Source of the DNA: Lycium barbarum
Lineage: Eukaryota; Streptophyta; Magnoliopsida; Solanales; Solanaceae
Reading direction: 5' to 3'
NCBI RefSeq assembly: GCF_019175385.1
Contig: NC_083340.1
Span: 22,022,336 to 22,086,335, forward strand
Length of the DNA stretch: 64,000 bases
This document shows positions 11,425 to 23,355 of this stretch, piece by piece. The stretch's first letter is position 1, and each line of letters begins with the position of its first letter. The position numbers and the translations under genes were made by a program. The notes below the pieces were generated by a model that made no database searches, was not told the origin of the DNA, and saw only the letters and a program-made list of their open reading frames with translations.

Positions 11425-12963
11425 CCATAACACTTAGTGCTAGTAGGTATGCCTAGGATTTTTATTGTTTTTAATTTTTTGTTTTTTGTATGCTTATGGA
11501 ATGCAGTGAGGTCACTGCAAATATTTTAGTTGGGGGTGGCTATCTGGTAGTGTTGTATCGTAAATATGTGTTTAGGAACCCCCTCGACTTTTCTTTGCCA
11601 GAGTTCTTTTCCTGAGGGGGGTTTTATTTTGTTGAAACTGGCATGTTTAAGATGTTGCTTAGGTTGAGTAGAGTAATTTTGGCTTATTTGGTACTACTTG
11701 GTAACTAATGGCATGTATTGTGGTTTGTTGGAAATTTTGGACCCCTCGAAAATTTGAAAAATGCATACTTAGAACAGGATTGATTAACATGATTGATTCT
11801 TTATATGACATTATGATTATTGGGGTATTGTGTGTGATAAAAGACTACTTAGGAGGTCACAAGTGTAAAAATAATTGTCCTTATGCGAATGTGTGTGTGA
11901 GCTGTTAGTTTGATTCTGTTTATGCATGTATAATCTAGAACTTGCCCGGTTGGTCTTGTATGAAATCCGAAAGTTAGTTTGGTTGTGAGATGATCTTAGG
12001 TTTTCTTTGTTGAAATAGTCACTTTGCCTAAATAAGCCTTACCAAAAGTGTTAAATACCCCTAGTTTCCCTTTTGAGCCTTTTGACCTTTTTCTTGGCTA
12101 GCCAATTATGAAACCTTACCCTTTGTGCAATTAATCCATCTTCGCACCCGTTACCTCCTTGATGCTACCAGTTAGATGAGGCAAAATGCCTAAGTTGGGG
12201 GTGAATTAAATGTGGAGTACATGTTAAAAACATAAGTTGGGGGTGGTGGATTTTGCTAGTGGAGATGCGATGTGGTAGTTGCATATATATATATATATAT
12301 AAATCAGAAAATTGTAACACAAAAAGATTTGTAAGTTGGTTAGGAGTAAAACCACATCGAGGTCGAAAACTGAAAGAAAGTAAAGGGGTAGAAAGAAAAG
12401 AGGCAAATTAAGGTGACAAGATGTTGTAGTGTTCAAGGAGGGTGAGTCACTAATATCCAAAAAGTATCCGACCTGTCCCTAAACCTACATTACAAGCCGA
12501 AACAAGTCCTAATGTGATCACAACCGAACGAGCCTAGGATGAGAACATAGAAAATAAGGGCAAGCCTATGGTATTTGCATGTGTAGATATGAATTCTTTG
12601 TGAGTGTTGAGTGTTTTTCTCTTCTCTTTTATCTTCGTCCCATTCTTGTCGTATATATGTGTGTTGGGACATTCTTTGGTCTATGTGAGGGCATAAGGAT
12701 GAGAATTGAACAAAAAAAAGTGACCGCCTAAAGTAGCGTTTGTGTGCACCATAATATGTTCGATAATGTAATGTCATTCATTGAAGCTTCATTGTTAGTC
12801 GTAGTGTTCTTGAGTTGTGCATATTGCTTTAAAGTAGAAAGTTGGGGTGGTCGTTTAAAGGAAAACATGCATGCCGGTAGTTCAGACTCAAAACCAATGT
12901 AGACATTGTTACTCTATGATATCTAGGTATTATATTGAGTCGTTGTTTTGTATGACTTGCTTG

Positions 12964-12994
12964 AGGACAAGCAAATACTTTAAGTTAGGGGTGT
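12964..12994 (+). other. Pre-LTR GAGGACAAGCAA motif and polypurine tract
   Basis: TGAGGACAAGCAA is followed by AAGTTAGGGGTGT, which abuts the 3' LTR at 12995. The purine-rich stretch is the expected plus-strand primer; the GAGGAC motif recurs before the LTRs of two other elements in this window. Confidence 0.7.
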
Positions 12995-13960
12995 TGATGT
13001 GGCGTGAGTTTATGCCACAATCGACGCTTTTCGGCTATAAGTTTTACTTGTTTTTAAGCAAGTCTATGTTATTTTACATAGTTTTTGTCATGTTTCAGGT
13101 AATACGAGGTCCCTAGAGCCTAAGTGTGGAAAACAAGCGAAAAAGAGTCGAAAAAGTTGATCACTGGAAGAAAATCGAGATTCTGGAATTTTTTGGGAAA
13201 AATTGTTCTGTGCGTTCGCGCATGAAGGTCACGCGTCCGCGCCCACGCGTTCGCGTAGGAAGGACACGCGACCGCGCTGAAGGAAGAGCGTGATTCTACG
13301 CGTTCGCGCAGCAACGTGGCGCGTTCGCGTAGAAGGAATTTCTGCCCAGTTCGACCAGAACTTGGGTTTTGACGATTTCTTCCATTCCAGTTCCTATAAA
13401 AAGAAAAACTAGGGTTTTCTAAATATTATCTTTGGCAGTTTTCACAAGTTGGAGGCTAGGGTTCCTACAAAAATGTTTTTTCTTCTATGAAATCCTTGTT
13501 GATGGAAATCTCTTGGTGACAATTAAGATTGACACTCTTGTTATGCTTATTTATTCATTTGCATTGTTCTTAATCAAGTAAGTTTTTGCTATTTTAATTA
13601 TTCTTGTTCATGAATGTTTCTCAAGGGATTAGCTAACCTTTGAACTCGCCCATTTACTTTGTTTGAAACTCGGAAGAGGAAGAACGGAGTTGGGATAGAA
13701 TAATTAACATAAATTTGGGGCGTTAACCCTCATCTAATGGAAGTTGACCTAGGAATAGGCAATACCACTTGTAGCCATATTCGGGTGTTCTTAATGCTCC
13801 TAATTGCTTGAGGGATCTTCAATTGGGTAGTCTAGTTAATCTTCGGAAGAAGTTAATTTAGAGTCATTATCCGAGGCTAAATAACATAACTTGCTATTAT
13901 TTATAATTCGTGAAATAGATTGTATCGTTACTTGAGAAGTAGTTTCCTTTATTCCATTCT
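12995..13960 (+). repeat. 3' LTR of the Athila-like element, truncated
   Basis: Matches the 5' LTR from TGATGTGGCG onward. It stops after CTTTATTCCATTCT, where the 5' LTR continues for about 240 bp more. LINE sequence begins at the next base, so the end of the LTR and its target duplication are gone. Confidence 0.9.
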
Positions 13961-14728
13961 AATGTCGATCTTAATCATACATCGGGGTGAGACTGATTTC
14001 TGCGTGTACCCTTTGAGAAGCTCATGTGCAAGTATAACATTATCCAGTATGTTTCTTCCCTCAATGAAGGCGGATTGAGATGGTCCCACTAGAAAGTCTA
14101 CAGCTGTTTTCAATCTTACCGTGAGGATTTTAGCAATGATTTTATGTAATGTGGAACAACAGGCTATTGGCCTGAATTGCTTGACATACGTTGGGTTTGG
14201 GACCTTGGGAATTAAAGTAATAGTTGTGCAGTTTACTCCTTTCAGCAGCTTTCCCGTTTGAAAAAATTGCATCACTGCTAAAGTGACTTCCTCCCCTACT
14301 ATAGACCAGAATTGTTTGTAGAATTCAGCCGGATACCCATCCATTCCTGGTGACTTGTCAAGGGGGAGTGCCTTTACTACTTGTGTAATTTCCTCTTTGG
14401 TCACTGGTTGCAACATCTGTTGTTGTTGTGATAACGACAAGCAAGGCCCATCTCTTACAATGTTTATGTTGAGTCCAGGCATAGTAGGGGCTGCTTCACC
14501 AAGTAACTTTTGAAAAAATTCAACAAATTCTTGTTGCACCAAGAGTGGGTTCGTGAGTTATACATCATGTTCTGTATATATAGTAGTGACTCAGTTCCTT
14601 GCTTGTCTGGCTTTCAATTATGCATGGAAGTACTTGGAGTTTGAATCACCAAAACCAATCCAGGTAGCTCTGGACTGTTGCCGTAATAATCTCTCCTGGA
14701 TAGAGTCCCACTATTCAATCATGGTCAC
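13961..14728 (-). pseudogene. LINE ORF2 reverse transcriptase, N-terminal part
   Basis: Minus-strand frame containing the linker (RATWIGFGDSNSKYFHA) and the first RT blocks. These are KSPGMDGYPAEFYKQFW, TLIPKVPNP, FRPIACCSTLHKIIAKIL and PSQSAFIEGRNILDN. It reads CMIKIDI just before the junction at 13960/13961. In intact relatives the next residues are K-A-Y-D, holding the first polymerase aspartate of the palm, and these are deleted. Several in-frame stops occur between 14550 and 14728. The domain identity is secure; the protein is dead. Confidence 0.9.
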
Positions 14729-16172
14729 TGATGTGCCGTGAATTTTGACATATTTTATGTCTTTTTCACTAGAAGTGTTGCTTGTTTTTAAGTGTTTTTA
14801 CATCGTTTCTTATGTTGTTTTGGTATTTTGTAAGGTTGGTTGACTAAGGAACGGAAATGATAAGAAATACTGAAAAATGGGACAACTTGGAGCAAAAGGA
14901 CGGTCCGTAACTCGAGTTACAGACCGTAATGTGATCCGTACCCAGAGAGGAAGATCCAGATACGTGCCGCTATAAAGGACGGTTCGTAACTCATGTTACG
15001 GGCCGTAACGTGTACCGTAATCTGAAGGAAATTTCCAGTAAGAAGCCTAAGTAGTGTCACATGTTACGCCCAGAAGGACGGTCCGTAATGCAGGTTACGA
15101 GGCGTAACATCATGGCGTAACGCATTGGCCACTGAACACTGAAGCCATGATCCGCTGGAAGATCGTCGCAAGAAGCCGTAACGGTTGACCTATGTCAAGC
15201 TGACAAAGGACGGAATCGAAGGACGGACCGTAACCTGTGTTACGGTCTGTAACGATGCCGCGAAAGGGTGTTTTTGTCCAGAACTTTGGCGCGTTTTTTG
15301 TTCCTATAAATACTTAAAGTTAGGGTTTTAACATTGATATTTCTGATCTTTTGGAGCATTAACTTTAAGCCTTGGATATTTGTGAAGTGGTTGGAGCATT
15401 TAAAGCACCAACTTCACCCTCATTCCACATTGTATTAGCATTGTAAGTACATTATTTTAACTTTTAAGCTTTCTTCGTTAACCAAAATGATGAGTAGCTA
15501 ATTTTAATTCAAAGGTTGTGGACCCCATTATGGGTATTATGTGAATGGGTTTCTACTATTGATATATGCATAATGGTTTATTCTATATTTGTGCGTTAGC
15601 GTTGGGTAATGATTGCAAGCATTAGCCTAAGCCATTATACTAACTTTTCTTGGGAAAGAGAGTTATTATTGGTAAGATTGAATAACAATGACTCGGGGCG
15701 TTAACCCTCGTTTAATAGACTAACTTAGGGATAAGAACAAGTCTAATTGGCATTATGGGTCGCTCTTCGAGTTCAACTCTTTTACATTTGGAAAAATCAT
15801 AAAGTGGAAATATGACCTAACTGTTGGAAAACATTAGGAAGTCCTTAAGAGATGAAGTGCATACTCTTAGAACAATCATTAGAAGTATATCACATTGAAA
15901 CCTGAATCATAATATCTAATCAAAGTGGGGAACACAACCTTAGTCTCTCTCTCGCATTAAGTACAATTCAAGTCAAAATATTCAATTACATTACACAACA
16001 AATATTTCAAACTATTCGGAATAGGATTAAAGCCTTTAAAGACTAGTATCGCATACAATTAGTACCCTTTTCTCTCCATATTCCCTGTGGGATTCGACCC
16101 CAACCTTGTTTGGGTTATTATATTTGACAACGACCGCTTTACGCCACTCATAAATGTAATTTGAGCGTATCA
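14729..16172 (+). mobile_element. Solo LTR of a second Athila-like family, 1444 bp
   Basis: Starts TGATGTGCCGTG, ends TTTGAGCGTATCA, and is flanked by a perfect 5 bp target duplication GTCAC (14724-14728 and 16173-16177). Its U5 resembles that of the 7061 element (GGGATTCGACCCCAACCTTG, then GTAATTTGAGCGTATCA), but U3 is different. It carries a series of GGACGG…CCGTAAC / GTTACGG motifs at about 14900-15265. A TATAAATA box follows at 15305-15312. No internal sequence remains, so it arose by recombination between the LTRs of a full element. Confidence 0.93.
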
Positions 16173-16177
16173 GTCAC

Positions 16178-17173
16178 CATATTTTTTTCTGCCTGTATCA
16201 GTTCAGGGTTGAAATGATCTTCATTTAGTGCATCTTGTATGGTAGTCAGGTCTGCCCTTAACTTCCCTAATTTAATCTTGGCTGATGATAATTCTTTGTG
16301 TATTCCTCTGGTGGCCAGCTCTAGTTTTTTCTGTTTTCTGCAAATAGAGTACATAGCATACCCTTTCACCTCTTGCTTCCATATGTCCTGTACTTGCTGT
16401 TAAAAGTCTGGATTAGTCAACATGACATTAAGCAACCTGTATGGTTTGTTAATTTGAGTTCTGATGCTAGCCGTGTTAATAATCACTAGAGTATGATCCA
16501 AGCATCCAGGAAGCATATATAGAGTTTCCACATTTGTATAGTCCTTGAACCAGTCAGCGTTGCCGAATACCCAGTCAATCATGCTATATATCCTCTCAGC
16601 TGCCCCTCTTTTGTTGCACCAGGAGTATTGGCTGCCTCTCTTGGTAAGTTGGCCAACCCCAATATCATCTAGGCATTGTTGGAAATCTGCAGTCTTTGAG
16701 TGATGCACTGGGGCACCATTCACTCTGTTATCTGCATGTAGTACACTGTTAAAATCCCCTAGTATGATCCAAGGGCCTATGACCTTGGAGTAAATCTGCC
16801 TTAGATCAGCCCACAATGGTCTTCTAGCCTCTAATGAGTGCAGCCTATACACGAATGTAACATAGCTAGAGAATGAGGACAACTTATCTTTCACTATAGA
16901 GTGAATCACTTGGAAGGAGCTAAACATTTCTATAACATCAACATTAGAAGGCTTCCACCCTATCCAAATTCTGCCATTCGGTGCATGATTATAATTGTCA
17001 AGGAATTGCCAATCCACACCCAACAACTTTTGGATTTTTGAACTTTTATTCTGCTTGACTCTAGTTTCAAAACAACCAACTAAATCAAGCTTATTTTTAC
17101 CTAAAAAGACTTTAAACTCTTTATATTTGTTGGACTTGTTAAGTCCTCTCATGTTCCATGCACTAATAATCAT
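16178..17173 (-). pseudogene. LINE ORF2 endonuclease domain
   Basis: From ATG at 17173, the minus-strand frame opens MIISAWNMRGLN and has the hallmarks of the LINE apurinic-type endonuclease. They are C-F-E-T-R-V-K near residue 35, GDFNSVLHADNRVNG near 140, and a final LDHTLVII with the catalytic His. This enzyme nicks the target DNA so that reverse transcription can start. The frame is broken by TAA at 16400-16402 (PDF then QQVQD). After that it continues in phase into a helical linker (KGYAMYSICRKQ…) until the solo LTR insertion after MVT. It is a pseudogene. Confidence 0.88.
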
Positions 17174-17224
17174 ATTGGAGGGATTGTAGTTGGAATAGTT
17201 CCCTTTGATAGCCTCTGGGAGTGA

Positions 17225-17567
17225 TCAGCCTGTAGGTGCTGTTTGTCGATGCTTGCTGCTGGTCCTGCTGCTTGAATCCTTATGACAACATTGTGATTCC
17301 TCTGAGCTAAGACTTCCGGGTCTATGGCTCCTGATTTTTTTTTTGTGCTGCACTTGGTTTGTCACTGCTTTTTTACCCCTATCCTCCACCCGTACGGCCA
17401 CCTCCTGTATTGGTGTGTCAACTTCCTTTGACCCAGCCATATCTATATTTGGAGGCTGCTCAGCTTGCCTAGACTGCCATTCTTGTTTGTATTTCCTTCT
17501 TCTAGGGCGTTTTGGCTTTGGCGGGAGTGGCTTTGGATCCTTGGCTGTGCATTCACCGGTCTTAATA
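17225..17567 (-). pseudogene. LINE ORF1 C-terminus
   Basis: Reading inward from the LINE's truncated 5' end, the minus strand gives a basic, Pro-rich segment (PKPLPPKPKRPRRRKYKQ). A charged Ser-rich tail follows, stopping at 17225, about 50 bp before the endonuclease ATG. That position matches the end of plant LINE ORF1, an RNA-binding Gag-like protein. The upstream domains are missing because insertion was truncated here. Family assignment rests mainly on position. Confidence 0.6.
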
Positions 17568-17904
17568 GGGTCTATGTTTTTTGCTGTGCAATAATTTCAT
17601 TTGCTCCCACTAATGGGTTGATACGCATGTGGCAATGAATTCACTATTATTGACTTGATGGGGATACTTTGGGAATTACATGGATATTGTTTGATTTTTT
17701 TAATATGGGGCCCACTTTTTTTCATGAGTTTGGAGAGGGTGGGGTCCACTTTTTTTTTCATGAGTTTGGAGAGGATGGGGTCCACTTTTTTTCCCTTTTT
17801 TTTATATATTGCTTGGTGTTTTTAGTATAAGGGCCACCTTATTTTTTTTTAATTTTTTTTTAAGAGTGACTGACGACGAAGCATGGGTAAACCGATGCTT
17901 CTAT
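17568..17904. repeat. Duplicated AT-rich repeat, copy A (right part)
   Basis: Resumes after the LINE with GCTGTGCAATAATTTC, matching the copy near 18885. It includes short tandem units (TTTGGAGAGG…GGGGTCCAC at 17715-17790). It ends in an imperfect hairpin, GAAGCATGGGTAAACCGATGCTTC, followed by TATATAG. Confidence 0.75.
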
Positions 17905-18054
17905 ATAGTAGAAAAATAGAAATATAATAAAATATTTCTATCTACTTTTTAGAAGAGTTGGTAATATAAAGTATAAAATGTCATTTTTTTGCCCTTAAAT
18001 AAAAAAGTGGGACCAAAGGACGAATGACGATCTTGCTTATAAACCGGCTCTTCT

Positions 18055-19251
18055 ATATATATATATATATATATTATGTTCAAAACATGATTAATATAAC
18101 ATTGTAGTTTGTGCTCCGTATCCAAAACTTTATTATATTACCGTTTGCTACGAATACAAAGTTGGCAAAAATTTATTAATACTTTTTAAAAGAGAAGACT
18201 TATTTAAAAGGAAACTATTTTCCTCTTTTTGAGATAAAACAATAGCAATATTTAAGCATCAGTTGATACTTTAAATTTTAATTCGATTAATTTAAATGTG
18301 TAAAATATTCTATTGTTAATGTATGTAGATTGGGCCTAAACAATACCTATTATTTTTTTTTATCAAATTTGATTTGGATAATTCTAATTCAAATTATTAT
18401 ATTAATTTTACATGTTTAAAATGAAACAAAGTAGAAATTTGATTTTCTATTTAAATGAAGAACTACTATTTTTTTAATTTGGTAAATATTTTTGGTTTAA
18501 CTCATTTTACTTGTCATGTTGTCTTTTGCACGATTTTTTAAGGAAACGTCAATTAGAATTATAATTTCGCTAATTTACCTTATTAATTATTTGATCTCCA
18601 TTTAATATTATTTTTCCTTTTATGACATTAATCTCTTTTCACATTTATTAGAGTAAGGAAAAAAATGAAAAAGTAATTAAATTCTATCTTATTTTAAAAA
18701 ATAAGTATTTTAAGTATATTTATTTTAGTAAACATAACAAATAAATAACATGGCGGACTAGCAAATATAACAGTTCAATATCTAGATTACATCTCAGACT
18801 AATATAAAAAAAGAAAGAAAATTGTATGGTTTGACTACTTAACCTTTTGAAGAAAAGCAATAATATGAGGTCCATGTTTTTTGCTATACGATAATTTCAT
18901 TTGCTCCTACTAATGGGTTGATAAGCATGTGACAATGAATCCATCATTATTGATTTAATGAGATACTTTGAAAATTACATGAATAATGTTCGATTTTTTA
19001 ATATGGGATGCACTTTTTTTTTGACATTGTTTGTTTTTTTTAATATGGGATTCACTTTGTTTTTGTTTGATATTGCTTGATTTTGTTAATATGAGGTCTA
19101 CTTTTTTTTTTCCATGAGTATGGACATGATGGGTTTCAATTTTTTTATTTTTAAATATTGGTTGGTGTTTAGTATGGGGCCCACACTTTTTTGTTTTTGT
19201 TTTTTAATGGCAACGGACGACGAAGCATGGGTCTAAACCCATGCTTCTATA
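18055..19251. repeat. Duplicated AT-rich repeat, copy A'
   Basis: This second copy of the repeat at 4985-17904 is uninterrupted and preserves the pre-insertion LINE target near 18870. It ends in a hairpin with a 10 bp stem (AAGCATGGGT / ACCCATGCTT) followed by TATATAG. A related end (CGGCTCTTCTATATAT) occurs just before it at 18042-18060. The terminal hairpins suggest a Helitron-like or other non-coding mobile unit, but canonical CTRR ends are not evident. Confidence 0.65.
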
Positions 19252-19403
19252 TAGTTAAAATTTATTTCATTTATATATTAGTATAAAGTATAATACAATG
19301 TATATATTTATTCCACTTATATATTTAATATTTAATTATACCCTGTATAAATATATTTATTCCACTTATATGTTTAACTATACCCTGTATAAATATATGT
19401 ATA
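19252..19403. other. AT-rich spacer with short direct repeats
   Basis: Contains repeats of TATATTTATTCCACTTATAT and TACCCTGTATAAATATAT. No gene. Confidence 0.5.
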
Positions 19404-20063
19404 CTAGTTAATTGACCCGCACTTCGCGCGGTTAGATACGTTATTTTGTAAATTTAATTAATAAAAAAGCAAGCTTTAATCTAAGACAAACACAAATAAA
19501 ATAAAAATCAAATGTTTAAGGGAAAAAATATATATGAAAAATAAAATTAAAAAAAAATAAAAAAATAAAATTTCCTATTGTGAAGGGAACTTATTGCGTA
19601 GACGGAAAAATTATGTAATTGCAGTCTTCTCGCCCTTTATTCCTATTTGAATGCTATTAAGAAATGTTAATAACAATCATATAGTAATTAGATTATGCAA
19701 ACAAAGCAGTAAAACTCTCTTTACTTAATATCTTTAGGAGATAATGATATTATTAATGCATTGACGGACAATTAGTGAAACTAATACACAGTTTCAAATT
19801 AAAAGTGTGTATTTAAACACAAGTTTCTATTTTATTTTCACTTCGTAAAGGAAAAAAGCAGAAACCTAAGAGGTAAAACCCTTTTTTTTTTTTTTCATAT
19901 CACCATGAAGTGTTCACCAGAATTAATCACATAGTAATTATTAACATACATAATATCTCAAGAAGGCAACATAGCGCACATTTTCTCAAGTATCTACAAA
20001 AATAAAACTGTCCAAGGAAAAGTAACTTTTTAAAAAATCTTACAAAAGATGGCATGGACAATA

Positions 20064-20096
<33 letters not shown>

Positions 20097-21531
20097 AGAA
20101 GTGCTATTTCCCTATTGAAACTATAATAGTTAATTGCTTTATTAAAACGAAAAACTACAAAAGGTTCTTAGCTGAAAACATCATGTTACACAAGTTTTAA
20201 TTGGAAAACAAAAAAGTATCAGAAATAACAACATAGTGATACCAATTTAAGAATTTTACAAACTTAATTTATGAAATGATATTTTTCTAATCTTAAACTA
20301 ACCATGAAATATATTTTTGTAAAAAATAGAATATCTGTTTTTTTCGATGATGCACCCAAATTCATAGCACAACAGATAAGTACTTTGAGAAACTTAGATT
20401 TCTAAATCAAAAAATAACTTTAAGCGAAATAAAAAGAAGAGGTCACGATGACACGACAAAAAAATAAAAGCAAAAATGTCCAATGCAGTTAATTTCTTTT
20501 TCACTCAAAATAGTCCAATTACAAACAAAATTAAACAAAAGGTTGTTAAGATATATTTCTAAACACCAAAAGCTAAGAAATCAAGAAAAATAGAGAAATC
20601 TTCATACCTAAATCCATGAAGTAGTTTCGAGGAAGTTACTTGGCATTCTCGTAAAAAGCAGCAAGGCATAAACTTGAAGATTATCAGTTGAATAATGTAT
20701 TGGTGAATGTTAAAAAGTTCAATAAGAACTGGACAAAAAGTTAGGGACAAACTACAACACCGATGAAATATATATTGGTAAATTTAAATTCAATACTGAG
20801 TGGCAACCGTCGTGGATAAATTATAACACGGATGAGAACACCTCGCTCCAAAATCAAAACAAATTTCTGAAAAGTTACTAACAAACAATCAAATTCTTAT
20901 AAAATATTTCTCCATAATAAGGTCGCATTCCTCAAAAATAAGTTCAATTATCATAAATCAAAAATCTGCAAAGAATAAAATTAAAGCAGTCAAATAAAAA
21001 AAAAGAATTGTTGATAAAGTTTTTAAACTTTGAATTTCCTAAATGTGTTTTTTTTTTGTTTTTTTTGTAATCTAAGTAATTATTACATTAATTTGGCATA
21101 AGAGACGGGATTGTGGACTGAGATGGGAAACAAAGAGTAATATAGAAAGATGAGAGGACAGGGAAAAACAAATATGTGTTGGGCAGTGAATAATTTTGTA
21201 ACTATTATATATTATGTAAGAACGTTATAGAATATGAGAAATTAAATGTGAAATTGTAAGTAAAAAGTTTAAATTAAATCAACTGTAACCATACGTTTCA
21301 TTTGTTCAAGGGATGCACTGTTTAGTTTTCCATTTGTTTAAGGGATGCAATGTTTAGTTTTTGTTGGGAACAATTGCAACGGCTTGTTTGCATTTAATGG
21401 AAAATAATATTTTTTTATATAAAATTTGAAAGAAAAAGGCGAAAAAATGACAAAAAAGATAAATAGCATTTGAGACCAAAACGGTATGCCACGTGGCCGA
21501 TCTAGTGCCCTGCTTTATATAAATATATAGA
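19404..21531 (-). mobile_element. Non-autonomous Helitron, 2128 bp
   Basis: Read on the minus strand, it begins TCTATATATTTATATAAAGC at 21531. It finishes with a 15-base hairpin (CCGCGCGAAGTGCGG, six paired bases, GAA loop), then GTCAATTAA and CTAG at 19404. The flanks are A and T, as expected for insertion between A and T without a target duplication. TC start, 3' hairpin and CTRR end are the Helitron signature. No Rep/helicase frame is present. It contains a poly-A run near 20066-20094 and no captured gene that I recognise. Confidence 0.82.
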
Positions 21532-23355
21532 TATTATTTGGTGTGATTTTTTATACATGATTTATTGTAATTTATATATGATTTATTCGTTATCTAATAT
21601 AACTTTTATATTCATTTAATATATATTTGTAGTGTGTGTCTAGTACAAATATTGTACTCACCGTTACCTTTAGAATAAATTTGCAGATTCCCGATATATT
21701 TTTAGTTTTAACATATACATATCCACAATATATGTCTGCTATAAAAAAATTTATTGCTTAAATAAATTAAATTAATATATGCATAGCATGAGATAAGCAT
21801 TCCAGATACTTTATAATTAAAATTCCTATAGTAATACTAACATATACTATTATTATTCATCATGATTTCATATAAAAAAATAAATTAGAGGGGGAAAATA
21901 AATAAAAAAATTAAAAAGACAATAGGATATAAATTGGTAACGGTGGCAGGCGTGAAATCATTCCCCTATAAATTAGCTGATTTAGGTGACTTATCTTTAA
22001 TTATTTTCCAACATTTTAGGGGTATCCTTAAATATATGCAAAATTTTAGGAAGGAGGGGATGTATTTAAGGATTACTACATTAAATAAATATTCCTATTC
22101 TAATGGAATTGGAATTCGTCGGTGGATTTTCTCCTCTAAATTGTTATTATAGTAAATAATTTAGATGGCATATTCATAATTAATTAATACGGCTATGTAC
22201 TTGTAATAATTTTCTAAAATCTGCCTAGTTATGTCCCCCCCCCCCCCCCCCAATTACTAGCACCGTCGCTCTTATTTTGTAGGGAGATAACCGCTGGAAT
22301 TAATCCAAATCCTGGCCCCTTGTGATCCTACATAAGATCACATTCCCTCACTTCAAGAAAATGGGTGTGATAATAACCTTTATTTATTAATCGCAAATTT
22401 TTAATCCATGTATAATTTTTCAACGACTCTAAATAAATTTTAATTTATAGTTATCATTATTACTCATAAATTCTTAATACATGTATGATATCGTCTCACA
22501 TGTATAAAGTATAAAGAATTCTCAATAATTCCAAATAAATAAACCACTTTAGTAATAACTAATTATAAATCCTAAATTCTTAATTTTTACAACATTATAC
22601 CATATGATTAAACTCTTTTTACAATCAAATTGCAGTCATTGCAATAATTTTGGGGTCAAATACAAATTTGAAGATTTATTCCAAATTAGGTAATTTCTTG
22701 TCCAAATCTGTCAAAGTGGAAGTCAAAGTAAGCTTTGAGGTCACTGTCCAGTGCTATGTGTGGATCAGACAACTTCTCAAGGCAGCGTCTTATATGGAAA
22801 TACAAGAAAAAATTTGTTCCTCCAATAATAACGTTTGAAATATCATTCTAAAACATTGAACCAGTAGAAATATATGTTTTAATTGATTAAACCTCAATTT
22901 ACATTTGTATTATTTGTTTTTTGTTGGCATTTTCATGGTGGACGAAGACCCTCCTGCATAATTGAAATAGAAACATTTTGGGCCACGGTTCATAATGCAA
23001 CAATTTGAAAGATATGGAATTGTCTTTTTCTTTGCTGCAACAAAAACGTGGCAGCTACATTTTCTTTTTAGAAAAAAGAAAGTTAATTCAATCAATAATA
23101 CGGCATAATTCATAAATTGAATCGAACTCCCCCCCACCCCCACGCCCCCACACATAAATTACTTATGAGATTTTGAATATCCACAATTAAAAGAAACTCC
23201 TAATTTGTTCTAAATAATGTGTTAAATGTGGGAAGAAAACAAGCCCAAACTAGGCAAAATAAATATTGAAGATTCGCATGTTTAGTTCCAATTATTTGTG
23301 AGAAATTATACAACTTTTTTCCAATTAATAAGGAACTGTAAAAGAGCAACACTAA
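21532..23355. other. Intergenic sequence with a poly-C tract
   Basis: AT-rich, no supported gene. Notable only for a homopolymer of about 18 C near 22234-22251 and a second C-rich stretch near 23130-23150. Confidence 0.5.

Larger units (their letters stand above)
7061..13960 (+). mobile_element. Non-autonomous Ty3-type LTR element (Athila-like, LARD)
   Basis: Two near-identical LTRs (7061-8283 and 12995-13960, the second truncated) flank a 4.7 kb interior. A primer-binding site complementary to tRNA-Asp begins six bases after the 5' LTR, and a purine tract precedes the 3' LTR. No protease, reverse transcriptase or integrase was found. The interior has a short broken gag-like frame, the block CTTGGTGGGAGGCAACCC (9053-9070), CG-rich tandem repeats and one long frame with two amber codons. 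Autonomous Athila/Tat relatives would have to supply the enzymes. The LTRs differ by few substitutions plus one ~20 bp length difference, so the insertion looks fairly recent. It interrupts the minus-strand LINE. Confidence 0.88.
5756..17567 (-). mobile_element. 5'-truncated L1-type LINE, split by two LTR elements
   Basis: This minus-strand non-LTR retrotransposon is present as three pieces: 17567-16173, 14728-13961 and 7060-5756. In order it holds the C-terminus of ORF1, an apurinic-type endonuclease, the N-terminal part of reverse transcriptase, and the thumb plus zf-RVT region. It ends in poly-A (poly-T at 5750-5759). A 15 bp target duplication with one mismatch flanks it. It is truncated inside ORF1. 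The Ty3-type element at 7061-13960 and the solo LTR at 14729-16172 inserted later, and a deletion at 13960/13961 removed the reverse transcriptase core. It is non-functional: stops, a frameshift and missing catalytic motifs. Confidence 0.9.

Noticed and set aside
16995..17189. Plus-strand frame opposite the endonuclease
   Set aside because: Antisense shadow of the LINE endonuclease coding sequence.
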